NCBI RefSeq assembly: GCF_040438925.1
Contig: NZ_CP159258.1
Coordinates: forward strand, 2,556,001 to 2,620,000
DNA: 64,000 bases
Direction of reading: 5' to 3'
Origin: Pseudomonas sp. MYb327
Lineage (GTDB): Bacteria; Pseudomonadota; Gammaproteobacteria; Pseudomonadales; Pseudomonadaceae
The notes beneath the pieces are model-generated. The model saw only the letters and a program-made list of their open reading frames with translations. It searched no databases and was not told the origin of the DNA. Positions within the stretch are counted from its first letter, which is position 1. Each line of letters begins with the position of its first letter. Made by a program: the position numbers and the translations under genes. Positions 36,051-44,391 of the stretch are shown here, in pieces.

Positions 36051-36944
36051 ATGGCCAATACCAAAGTCAACGATCTCCAAGCTTTTCTGGCGGTGGCGCG
36101 CGATCAAAGCTTTACCAAAGCTGCCGCCAAACTGGGCGTTACGCCTTCTGCGCTGAGTCATACGATCCGGGCTCTTGAACAAAGACTGGGGATACGCCTG
36201 CTGGCCCGCACGACACGCAATGTGTCGCCGACAGAGGCGGGAGAACGATTGATGCGCTCGATCGCCCCGCTTTTTGATCAGATCGCTGTTGAGCTTGAAG
36301 CCTTGAGCGAATTACGGGACAAGCCCAGTGGCACGATTCGTATTTCCTGCACTGACGATCAGATTGAGTTGTGCATTCGGCCGATGCTTGCAGGCTTCTT
36401 GAAGAATTACCCGGATATCACACTGGAGTTCTACGTCGACTATGGATTCACCAACGTGGTCGAGGAACGTTTCGATGCCGGCATTCGCATGGGCGAATCG
36501 ATCAGCAAGGACATGATTGCGGTTCGCATAGGACCGGATTGGCGGTTGGCGGTAGTGGGCTCTGCGGCGTATTTCGAACGCAAACCGGCACCAGCGACGC
36601 CCCATGAGTTGACTACCCATGACTGCGTCAATATTCGACACAGGCCATCAGGGGCGATTTACGCCTGGGAGTTTGAACGAGATGGCCAGGCGTTTACAGT
36701 CAAGGCAGATGGGCAACTCGTTTTCAACAGCATCATGCATGTTCTCAATGCCGCCGTTGATGGCATTGGTCTGGCCTACGTACCAGAGCAATTGGTCGCT
36801 CCGTATCTGGCCGACGGCCGACTCAAAGAAGTCCTGGCCGACTGGTGTCCTGTGTTTCAGGGTTACCATTTGTATTACCCCAACAGACGCCAGGCGTCTC
36901 CTGCCTTTTCTGCATTGATCGAGGCGCTGAAATACAGACGCTGA
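36051..36944 (+). CDS. LysR family transcriptional regulator
   Basis: 297 residues, standard LysR length. N-terminal winged HTH (LQAFLAVARDQSFTKAAAKLGVTPSALSHTIRALEQRLG) and a PBP-like effector domain with GTIRISCTDDQ and the C-terminal DGIGLAYVPEQLV segment. It is divergent from the hydrolase / MFS pair and probably controls it and itself. A small inverted repeat TGAG-AAAAA-CTCA (36035-36047) lies just before its ATG. Ribosome site is weak. Confidence 0.9.
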   Translation: MANTKVNDLQAFLAVARDQSFTKAAAKLGVTPSALSHTIRALEQRLGIRLLARTTRNVSPTEAGERLMRSIAPLFDQIAVELEALSELRDKPSGTIRISCTDDQIELCIRPMLAGFLKNYPDITLEFYVDYGFTNVVEERFDAGIRMGESISKDMIAVRIGPDWRLAVVGSAAYFERKPAPATPHELTTHDCVNIRHRPSGAIYAWEFERDGQAFTVKADGQLVFNSIMHVLNAAVDGIGLAYVPEQLVAPYLADGRLKEVLADWCPVFQGYHLYYPNRRQASPAFSALIEALKYRR

Positions 36945-36993
36945 GCTTAATGGCTGTTCCGCCCCCTCCCTCCCGGCAGAACACCAAGTACGA

Positions 36994-37185
36994 TCACGAA
37001 CGCGGCCGGTTTACACGACGCATGCGTATCCACACCACCCCGACCAGCAGCAATGGCACGCCCAGGCTGAGCCACGACAGCAGATCGTAGAACTCATCGC
37101 CGATCAGTGCCGAAAACAAACCGAGAAAGCTCAGCAGAGCCAACAACAGCGGCCAGCGAAATATCATCCAGAGACCGCGCCTCAT
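36994..37185 (-). CDS. Small two-helix membrane protein of the PepSY operon
   Basis: 63 residues: two hydrophobic segments (FRWPLLLALLSFLGLFSALIG and LSLGVPLLLVGVVWI) with basic ends. Its ATG overlaps the PepSY gene stop as ATGA, so it is translationally coupled and last in the receptor operon. A decayed copy exists at 23671-23780. Such small proteins follow PepSY genes in several Pseudomonas iron loci; role unknown, possibly a helper of ferric-siderophore reduction. Confidence 0.75.
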   Translation of the reverse strand: MRRGLWMIFRWPLLLALLSFLGLFSALIGDEFYDLLSWLSLGVPLLLVGVVWIRMRRVNRPRS

Positions 37186-38333
37186 GCCCTTCCCTCTATT
37201 CCCACGCCACTGGCATTAAGCTCGGCAAGGCGTTTTTCCAATGGCACTTTGCGTCGACCCAGCCAGAGGTACAAGCCGCTCCCCAGGACGACGATAGTAA
37301 CCACGTCGAGCAGTGCCCAGATAATCTTCAGGGGCAAGCCGCCGTAGTCGCCAAAGTGCAGGGGTTGCGAGACCAGCAAGGTTTTCACATACAAGGGCAT
37401 CTCGCGCATGTCAGTCAGCTCGCTCGTTCGCGCGTCCACCAGGGCCGGCTTGAGCAGGCGCGCGGTGAGTGGCGTGGTACCGCGCATGAACACCGCGTAA
37501 TGATGCTGGCTACTGAACTGAGTACCGGGAAACGCGACGAAGCTCGGCTCCATGTCAGGCGCCGCGTTTCGCGCAGATTCCAGCGCCTTGTGCAAGGAAC
37601 CGAGGCTTTCAAGTGGCGGTACATCTTTGTAAGGCGCGGTCATCTCCGCCAGCTGGCCCGTCTGCCACATGCCCTGTATGGGCAGCGCCAGGGTATTGAT
37701 CACGCCGGTAATGCCAACCACCAATACCCAGGCCAGCGTGACGATGCCGAGCACATTATGCAGGTCCAGCCATTTCAGTCGTTGACTACGCCCGCTGCGC
37801 ACGGTGGCGAAGTCCAGCTTGCGCATGAAGGGCGTGTAAACCACCACGCCGGAAACCAGCGACGCTACAAGCAGTAGCCCCATGAATCCGAGGAACAGAT
37901 AACCGGGCAGACCGAGGAACAAATCGGTATGCAGGCGCAGCATCAGGTTCATGAAACCATCGTCCGGTGGCTCCGGCGGGAACAGCTCGCCGGTGCGCGT
38001 ATCGAACGGCTGAGAGTGACCGTCAAGTGGCGGAGGCACGAGGCTCGTAGCAGTGATCACCACGCCTAGCGAGTCTTGCGGGTCGAAACCGACGAAGCGC
38101 ACGACCTCGCCTGGCCGTGCTGCCAAGGCACTGGCGATCACTTTGTCGTAGTCGATTCGCGGCGCTCCGGCAGGCAGCGGACGCAGTTCCGGGTGAGGTT
38201 CGAAGTAATGCTCGATCTCTTCATGAAAGATCAGCGGCAACCCCGTCAGGTACAGCAACAACAAAAAGACGGTGGCGATCAGGCTGGTCCATTTGTGCAC
38301 CAGATACCAGTTGCGCAAGGCTCGGGCGGTCAT
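37182..38333 (-). CDS. PepSY-associated membrane protein, siderophore-linked
   Basis: 383 residues. Four main membrane helices flank a large periplasmic part with PepSY-like segments. N-terminal RNWYLVHKWTSLIATVFLLLLYLTG and the internal HTDLFLGLPGYLFLG and WLDLHNVLGI carry the histidines typical of PepSY_TM reductase-like proteins, which are thought to reduce ferric siderophores in the periplasm. The start at 38333 follows AGGA rather distantly; an earlier in-frame ATG overlaps the receptor gene. It stands directly after the TonB receptor gene. Confidence 0.85.
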   Translation of the reverse strand: MTARALRNWYLVHKWTSLIATVFLLLLYLTGLPLIFHEEIEHYFEPHPELRPLPAGAPRIDYDKVIASALAARPGEVVRFVGFDPQDSLGVVITATSLVPPPLDGHSQPFDTRTGELFPPEPPDDGFMNLMLRLHTDLFLGLPGYLFLGFMGLLLVASLVSGVVVYTPFMRKLDFATVRSGRSQRLKWLDLHNVLGIVTLAWVLVVGITGVINTLALPIQGMWQTGQLAEMTAPYKDVPPLESLGSLHKALESARNAAPDMEPSFVAFPGTQFSSQHHYAVFMRGTTPLTARLLKPALVDARTSELTDMREMPLYVKTLLVSQPLHFGDYGGLPLKIIWALLDVVTIVVLGSGLYLWLGRRKVPLEKRLAELNASGVGIEGRA

Positions 38334-38425
38334 GTTCGGTACTTTTCCTATAGATCCACGCTTGCCGAGAGTTGCCGGACACGGCCGGCGACCAGGTACA
38401 AAAACTGTACCTGGCCAGCCAGGGT

Positions 38426-40804
38426 TTACCAGTTGTAACTCACCGTGCCGTAGACAGTACGTTGCTGTCCGTACTGACAGCCCACGGTGCTGAAGCAACC
38501 GGCCACGTACTCTTCGTCGAACAGGTTGGTGGCATTGAGCGACACTTCTATGCCCTCCAGTGAGGCATCGACCTTGCCGAGCTGATAGCTGACCAGTGCG
38601 TCGATCACGGAATAGCTGTCCACTTTGAAACTGTTGGCCGAATCGCCGAATGTGCTGCCCACGTACCGGGCGCCTGCACCCAGGCGCAAGCCAGCCAACG
38701 AGCCACTCTGGACGATGTAATCACCCCACAGCGACGCCATGTGCTCAGGTACCCGGAACGGCGTATTGCCCTTGTTGCCGGTTTCCGATTGAGTGACTTC
38801 GACATCGTTCCAGGTGTAACTGCCAATCAGGTTGAAACCCTGGGTGATTTCGGTCTTGGCCTCGAGCTCCACACCTTTGGAACGCACCTCACCTTCCTGG
38901 CGGGAGAAGCCGCCAACGTTCTCGGTGGCGTTCTGTTTGGTGAGGTCGAACCAGGCAATGGTGTAGAGGCTGTTGGACCCTGGCGGTTCGTACTTGAGGC
39001 CCACTTCGTATTGTTTGCCGATTTCCGGATCAAGTTGCGAGTTGTCAGCGGTAACGCCCATCACCGGCAAAAACGATTCGCTGTAGCTGGCATAGGGCGC
39101 CAGGCCATTGTCGAAGAGGTAGACAATACCGGCGCGACCGCTGAACTTCTCATCCTTCTGGGTTTGCGGAGCGCGATCGTCCTTCTGGTTGCTGGCCCAG
39201 TCGTAACGACCACCCAGGAGAAACACCCACTTGTCGACCTTCAACTGGTCTTGCAGGTAGACACCGGTTTGCGACATTTTCTGTTCGTAGCTGTTGGCAC
39301 TGAACGGGAAGAAGGTCAGTGGCTGCCCGTTGACCGGATTGAACACGTCGAAGCTTTCCAGGATGAAATTCAGCGACTGATCCTGATTAAACTTGCCGTT
39401 GTTGTAGTCGACGCCGGTCAACAGCGTGTGGTCAAGCGGGCCCGTGGCGAAGTTGGCCTGTATCTGGTTGTCCATGGTGAACAGATGGCCGTCGCCCTTG
39501 CGTTGATCGTTGTAGCGCGAGTACTGGTCGCCCGCTGGCCCGAACAAGGCAATCTCGGAACTGGCCTGGCGATAGTCGCTGTAACGTACGTTCTGTCGCG
39601 CCGTCCAGACTTCGTCGAATTGATGCTCGAACACGTAGCCCAACGACGTCTTTTCGTTGGTCATGAAATCATAGGCACTGTCACCCACGTAGGTGTCGCG
39701 GTCCAGGCCTCCGCGCGGGTCGCGAAACACAGTGCCGTCGGCCGGCAGCGGGTTGGCGAAGTTGCCGGTCTGCTTCTGGTACTCGCCCAGGAACGTCAGC
39801 TCGGTGTTGTCGCTGGGACGGTAGCTGATGGCTGGCGCGATGTACTGACGACGGTTGGTAATGTGGTCGGTCTGGGCATCGGCTTCCCGGAACAGGCCGG
39901 TCAGGCGGTAACTCCAGATGCCCTCCTCGTCCAGCGCATCCCCCAGGTCAAAAGCGCCCTGCTGGTAATTCTGGTTGCCCATTTGCAACTGCACTTCATG
40001 CAGTGGCTCGATCGTCGGGCGCTTTGTCACCAGATTGATCTGTCCGCCCGGGTCGGAAGCTCCGTACAGTACCGAGCTGGCACCGCGCAGCACTTCAATT
40101 CGTTCCAGGCCATAAGGTTCGGGGGCGTCCCAGCCGAGAAACTCGGGCAGGAAGGTGCGCGTTCCATCACGCAACATGCGCCCGGTGCCCTGCTGAAACC
40201 CGCGAATGGTCAACTGGTCGGTAACGAACTGAGGACCGGCGATTTCGGCATTGACGCCCGGGGTATAACGCAGGGCTTGGCCAATGGTCTTGGGTTGCTG
40301 GGCTTCAATTTGCTCACGGGTGACCACAGACACCGAGTATGGCGTTTCAACCAAGGGTGTGTCGGTCTTGGTGCCAGCAGAGGCGCGCTTGGCGACATAG
40401 CCGTCGTTGGAGCTCACGGAGCTGTAGGCCTGGCCAACGATGTTGGTGACAGGCAAAGCCATCACCGAGTCGTCGTTGCTACCCTGCAAGGTCACATGAT
40501 TGCCTTCGATCTGGTAGACAACTTTGGCCCCTCCCAACAACTGACGCAGCGCTGCCTCCGGCTCCATCTCTCCGGCGACGTCATGACTACGAATGCCGGA
40601 CACGGTGTCCTGACTGTAGATGATCTGCAGATTGGTCTGCCTGGCCAGATCGGAAAGCGCCGACGCCAGTGCCTGTGAAGGGATGTTGACCTTGACCGGG
40701 TCGGCCATCGCCGGTGCGGCTGTCACCAGTGTGAGGCCCAGAGTGGCGCCGGCGATGCAACGGCGCAGGCGCAGGGCGGGTCGATTCAGTGGATAGGCGC
40801 TCAT
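38426..40804 (-). CDS. TonB-dependent siderophore receptor with signalling domain
   Basis: 792 residues. Signal peptide (about 1-34), then an STN signalling domain (about 35-115, VKVNIPSQALASALSDLARQ), a plug (TPLVETPYSVSVVTREQIEAQ onward) and a 22-strand barrel ending in the terminal aromatic (SYNW). The extra N-terminal domain shows that it is a transducer of the FecA/FpvA type that contacts the FecR anti-sigma factor when the ferric siderophore binds. GGAAGC precedes the ATG. The ligand is not evident; likeness is to FhuA/FoxA-type hydroxamate receptors. Confidence 0.92.
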   Translation of the reverse strand: MSAYPLNRPALRLRRCIAGATLGLTLVTAAPAMADPVKVNIPSQALASALSDLARQTNLQIIYSQDTVSGIRSHDVAGEMEPEAALRQLLGGAKVVYQIEGNHVTLQGSNDDSVMALPVTNIVGQAYSSVSSNDGYVAKRASAGTKTDTPLVETPYSVSVVTREQIEAQQPKTIGQALRYTPGVNAEIAGPQFVTDQLTIRGFQQGTGRMLRDGTRTFLPEFLGWDAPEPYGLERIEVLRGASSVLYGASDPGGQINLVTKRPTIEPLHEVQLQMGNQNYQQGAFDLGDALDEEGIWSYRLTGLFREADAQTDHITNRRQYIAPAISYRPSDNTELTFLGEYQKQTGNFANPLPADGTVFRDPRGGLDRDTYVGDSAYDFMTNEKTSLGYVFEHQFDEVWTARQNVRYSDYRQASSEIALFGPAGDQYSRYNDQRKGDGHLFTMDNQIQANFATGPLDHTLLTGVDYNNGKFNQDQSLNFILESFDVFNPVNGQPLTFFPFSANSYEQKMSQTGVYLQDQLKVDKWVFLLGGRYDWASNQKDDRAPQTQKDEKFSGRAGIVYLFDNGLAPYASYSESFLPVMGVTADNSQLDPEIGKQYEVGLKYEPPGSNSLYTIAWFDLTKQNATENVGGFSRQEGEVRSKGVELEAKTEITQGFNLIGSYTWNDVEVTQSETGNKGNTPFRVPEHMASLWGDYIVQSGSLAGLRLGAGARYVGSTFGDSANSFKVDSYSVIDALVSYQLGKVDASLEGIEVSLNATNLFDEEYVAGCFSTVGCQYGQQRTVYGTVSYNW

Positions 40805-40902
40805 AATGCTTCCGGTAGCTTGATTGTTAGGGCATGCCGGATCGACGAATGAGCGTGTGATTTGTTCAGGAAATCACAGAAAAGAAATCCAGAGGACAGA
40901 TT

Positions 40903-41871
40903 TCAGCGCTTGAGCAGCAAGGTCGCTTGATCACTGTGGCGCAGTTTGACTGGCAATATCTTCGGCAGCGCGCTGACCAGTTGGCCAAGGTCGGCGGTGT
41001 CATAGGTGCCACCGAAGCGCAGGTCGCCGACTTCGCTGCTCGCCAGCTTCAACGGTACGTCAAGGTAGCGGTTGATCAGGGGCAGCGCCTCGCGCAGGCT
41101 GACATCATCGAGCATCAGCTTGCCATTGCGCCAGGCAGCGACCCGGGATGGATCGATGCGGGCGAACTGCAACATCCGATCAGGGCCAAATGCCGCCTGC
41201 ATTCCGGCCGTAAGCACCGTCCCCTGGTTGTTGTCATCGCTGCCATCATTGCGCGAGGCCAGCACCGACCCCTGGGTGACGGTTACAGTGGTTTGCTCTT
41301 GACCGGTCCAGACATTGAAATGAGTACCGGTGACTCTGATACTGGCGTTATCGGCACGAATCACGAACGGCTTTTCAAGATCGTGCTGCACATCGAAAAA
41401 CGCCTCGCCATTACGCAGCAGGACCTGGCGCTGATCGCGAAAACCGAGGTAGACAAGGCTGGTGCGCTGATTGAGTTGCACCTGGCTGTGATCAGGCAAT
41501 AGCACCTGTCGACGCACCTCCTGCGCCATGAAGTAGCGAACACTGCCTGGCAGCATGCCCGCCGACCAACCTGTTCCCCAAGCGGCACCGACGACCGCCA
41601 GGACCACTGCCGCGCGCGCCATCCAGGACAACGGCTGGCTCCATCGCGAGCGCCCCGACCTGACGACATCGACGCTGGCGGGTAGCTGCTCGCTGACCTG
41701 CCAGATGCGACACATGTTCGTGTACTCAACCGCATGGGACGGATCAGCATCATGCCAGCGCCGGAACTCGGCACGATCGGCATCCGTGCACTCGCCGAAA
41801 TGCAGTCGCACACACCAGTCGGCAGCCATTTCGCTAGTAGATTTCTGCGTGCGGGAAAGATTGGTCATCAT
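40903..41871 (-). CDS. FecR-type anti-sigma factor / signal transducer
   Basis: 322 residues. Cytoplasmic N-terminus with the typical AADWCVRLHFGECTDADRAEFRRW, a single membrane helix near 83-103, then a periplasmic FecR domain (RQVLLPDHSQVQLNQRTSLVY) and a C-terminal STN-like part that contacts the receptor. It relays the receptor signal to the ECF sigma factor. Start ATG 41871 or 41868; no strong ribosome site. It is upstream of the receptor but faces away from the sigma gene. Confidence 0.9.
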   Translation of the reverse strand: MMTNLSRTQKSTSEMAADWCVRLHFGECTDADRAEFRRWHDADPSHAVEYTNMCRIWQVSEQLPASVDVVRSGRSRWSQPLSWMARAAVVLAVVGAAWGTGWSAGMLPGSVRYFMAQEVRRQVLLPDHSQVQLNQRTSLVYLGFRDQRQVLLRNGEAFFDVQHDLEKPFVIRADNASIRVTGTHFNVWTGQEQTTVTVTQGSVLASRNDGSDDNNQGTVLTAGMQAAFGPDRMLQFARIDPSRVAAWRNGKLMLDDVSLREALPLINRYLDVPLKLASSEVGDLRFGGTYDTADLGQLVSALPKILPVKLRHSDQATLLLKR

Positions 41872-41983
41872 GGCGGGTAGAAGGAAAATTTCGGCAAGCT
41901 TACTCCATGTCCCGTGGTTTTGGTTCAGTTCCAGCACACCGTTGAAATTGCCTTCGGCTTGACTGGAACATTATTGCAAATAA

Positions 41984-41998
41984 TTCTTAATAAGAATA
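41984..41998. promoter_or_regulatory. 7-1-7 palindrome, candidate Fur box
   Basis: ATTCTTA-A-TAAGAAT is a perfect palindrome inside GCAAATAATTCTTAATAAG, similar to Pseudomonas Fur boxes of the GCAAATNATTCT type. It lies 48 bp before the sigma factor ATG and also in the divergent region with FecR. Fur control under iron excess is the expected role. Confidence 0.55.
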
Positions 41999-42045
41999 AA
42001 TTCACGACCCTCGCTGACAGATTCATAAAATAATTCAGGTGCATC

Positions 42046-42564
42046 ATGCAAAAGCCCAATACGGCGGGGAGCGGGTCCCAATTGCTTGAAGTGTTCTTTG
42101 AGCGCCGTCAGCGCTTGATCGGACTCGCGGCGCGAATCACCGGATGCCGCAGCCATGCCGAAGACATTGTCCATGAAGCCTTTCTTAAAGTGGGTGAAGC
42201 CGACGCCAGCGGGCCGATCCGGTCCCAAGCCTCGTACCTCACCCGTGTAGTGCGCAATCTGTCGATCGACCACTACCGTCGCCGCCAATTTGAAGAGCGC
42301 TGGATCGTCCAGGACGATGACAGCAGCGAGATGTCCGGCCCACAGACGGGAACGCCGGAAACGCTGGTGTCGGATCAACAGGTGCTGGAAAGGGTTTCCG
42401 GAGCATTGTCCGATTTGCCGGAACGCACTCGCTATGCATTCGAAATGTGCCGAATTCACGGCATGAAACAGAATGAAATCGCAAAGATCCTCGGTGTTTC
42501 TCCGGCACTGGTCCACGCCATGATCAGCGAGGCCCTGCTCCACTGTCGGCAAAAAGCGCTTTGA
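42046..42564 (+). CDS. FecI-like ECF sigma factor
   Basis: 172 residues, iron-starvation type. Region 2 (RRQRLIGLAARITGCRSHAEDIVHEAFLKV) binds core and the -10 element; region 4 (LPERTRYAFEMCRIHGMKQNEIAKILGVS) reads the -35. It should activate the receptor gene when FecR relays the signal. FecI and FecR genes usually run in one operon; here they are divergent, 174 bp apart, with a Fur-box-like palindrome between. Confidence 0.9.
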   Translation: MQKPNTAGSGSQLLEVFFERRQRLIGLAARITGCRSHAEDIVHEAFLKVGEADASGPIRSQASYLTRVVRNLSIDHYRRRQFEERWIVQDDDSSEMSGPQTGTPETLVSDQQVLERVSGALSDLPERTRYAFEMCRIHGMKQNEIAKILGVSPALVHAMISEALLHCRQKAL

Positions 42565-42704
42565 TGCCCGATAGTCTTGGCAGGAACACGCCGTCAAAAC
42601 CTGAGAACTGCATCACCTGCCTATCCTCTGAAACGAACATTCTTTAACGGCGCTACCGGCCAATTCAGGCGCGTGGTGACCGGCAGCTTGACCGGCAGCT
42701 ATAG

Positions 42705-42770
42705 GTCGTTTGCAGCTCTCCGCGCCGACAGAAAACGGCCCAATAGCGGACGATCCGTCGATGCTATTGG
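42705..42770. repeat. Dispersed intergenic repeat, copy 3, with hairpin
   Basis: GTCGTTTGCAG...GAAAACGGCCCAATAGC (to 42748) matches copies 1 and 2. The end forms a further hairpin, CCAATAGC (42740-42747) with GCTATTGG (42763-42770). Just before it is a 12-bp direct duplication (GACCGGCAGCTT/A, 42678-42701). All lies between convergent stops at 42564 and 42800. Confidence 0.5.
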
Positions 42771-42799
42771 CCAATGATTCAATGTATATGTCCTGATGC

Positions 42800-44212
42800 T
42801 CAATTGACCTTGTTCAGCTGCGGTAGCTGCCACTTGCCCGAGAGAGCCTCCTCTGAAGGTTGATACAGACGTAACATCACGTAGAAACCGCCTTCGGGTG
42901 CCGGTAGCCAGTTGGCCGCATTCTCTCCCTGGGGTTTTTTGTGGGAAATGGGAATGGTGATCGAACCGTCCGCCGCGACTTTCAATCCCTGCGTATCGGA
43001 GCCGACCTTGTAGCGACTGATCTCGTTATCGACCAGCATTTTGTCGCTGGCGTCATACATGGTCAGCGACCAAAAGGCATTCACAGGGGGTGCCGAAGCC
43101 AGTTTGATTTCGTATTGATTGGCTCCAGTGAGCGGTTGGTTTTTGCTGTCGGTGAAGCGCAGTGGATACATCGCTTCATGCTCACCCTGTCCTCCCAGAT
43201 AGGGCCCGGCCACCATGGCGCGCAGCGGGTAGTTGTAGCCAAAACTGTCAAGACCGGTCACCCAGTTCCAGCCATTGCGCACTTCCGACGTGCTGGCCAG
43301 CGACGCGATCGCTACATAGGGCGCGTCTTTCAAACCCTCCTCCAACCCTTTGCGCGTGGCCGGATTCAGCTTGTCGGGTGAAAAGCCCTTTTCCGTCAGG
43401 CCGATGCGGGCGAACTGAGCAAACAAGGCAGCGTCGGCAGGTTTGACCGGATTGTCCTTGAGCGCCGAAGCCAGTTCGGTGAAGAACCCCAGAGGGTCGT
43501 CGCCGGTCTGCGGCAATGCAGGCAAGGTTTCATCCTTATGGGTTTTGCCGCTCAACGGCACGACACTGAACTGTTTCTGCAAGGCGAGTATCGGTGCCAC
43601 ATCTTCACCCTGCTTGACGTGAATGCGCCCCCACAGCCAGATTTTTTTGGTCGAGACGTCGAGGCGCTTCGCGTCCTTGGGCAGTTCGCCCTTCCAGCCT
43701 GGCGGTACCAATACATATTTTCCGGCCTTGGTGCCTGTCGTACGCCTCCCTACATAGTGTTCAAGTTCCTGCCACATGTTGAACACATCGACCACGTAAT
43801 AACGGTCATGGGTATCGGGCACGGTCAACACGTAGGGCTCGGTCAGATCCAGCACCGCACTCATGTAGTAGGTGTCATTGTTGGCAGTGGGCATGTCCTT
43901 GGCGGACGGTGAAGCCAGCGAAGTGGCCCAGCCGATCTGGTTCAGACCTGCACGATAGCTGGTGTCGGGCTTGGGTGAGGGAACGCTGATGTATTCACGT
44001 GCCACTCTTTCCATGCGAACCAGCGGATAACCCCAGTTGTAAGCCGAGATCGCCAGGCTGTAGCCATCAGCCTGCATCCCTTTTTCTACTGCATCGGGTG
44101 TGGCAGGTGTGGTCAGCAGTAAATCCGGCGTGCTGGCTTGCGCCTGCATCGCGCTACCGAGCGCAACACACAAGGGCAGAACACAAAACAGAAAACTACG
44201 TGATGAAGCCAT
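42800..44212 (-). CDS. DUF1254/DUF1214 family periplasmic protein, paralogue 1
   Basis: 470 residues. Signal peptide cut near QAQA (about 26). DUF1254 occupies the first half (AYNWGYPLVRMERV, NNDTYYMSAVLDLTEP, DRYYVVDVFNMW) and DUF1214 the second (FWSLTMYDASDKMLVDN, then NWLPAPEGGFYVMLRLYQP). The family is exported and of unknown activity, often beside sulfatases or lipid genes. It is the last gene of the sulfatase unit, 179 bp after the sulfatase stop, and shares its fold with two more paralogues in this cluster. Confidence 0.85.
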   Translation of the reverse strand: MASSRSFLFCVLPLCVALGSAMQAQASTPDLLLTTPATPDAVEKGMQADGYSLAISAYNWGYPLVRMERVAREYISVPSPKPDTSYRAGLNQIGWATSLASPSAKDMPTANNDTYYMSAVLDLTEPYVLTVPDTHDRYYVVDVFNMWQELEHYVGRRTTGTKAGKYVLVPPGWKGELPKDAKRLDVSTKKIWLWGRIHVKQGEDVAPILALQKQFSVVPLSGKTHKDETLPALPQTGDDPLGFFTELASALKDNPVKPADAALFAQFARIGLTEKGFSPDKLNPATRKGLEEGLKDAPYVAIASLASTSEVRNGWNWVTGLDSFGYNYPLRAMVAGPYLGGQGEHEAMYPLRFTDSKNQPLTGANQYEIKLASAPPVNAFWSLTMYDASDKMLVDNEISRYKVGSDTQGLKVAADGSITIPISHKKPQGENAANWLPAPEGGFYVMLRLYQPSEEALSGKWQLPQLNKVN

Positions 44213-44391
44213 AACGAGCGTCCTTTCATGAGGTATTTCGACGGGCGCGAGCCGTCTGACGCGCCAGTTTGACGACTAAATGCCTGCAAGAACCCTAGTC
44301 ACAGGGTTGCGGCTCGTCAAACGGACGAGGGTAGATGTGCAGCGTTGCAATAAGTACTGGCCGACTATCAGAGCCTCCGGCCACCGACCAT

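Noticed and set aside
38741..40678. A 645-codon open frame opposite the TonB receptor
   Set aside because: Antisense shadow: the minus-strand receptor shows signal, STN, plug and barrel motifs, while this frame shows none.
40805..40902. ECF-sigma promoter upstream of the receptor gene
   Set aside because: A promoter is expected here, but no convincing -35/-10 pair with correct spacing could be fixed by eye.
44213..44391. Terminator between arylsulfatase and DUF1254 paralogue 1
   Set aside because: A 6-bp stem (AACCCT/AGGGTT) exists near 44290-44307, but it lacks a real T-tract, so it is not called.
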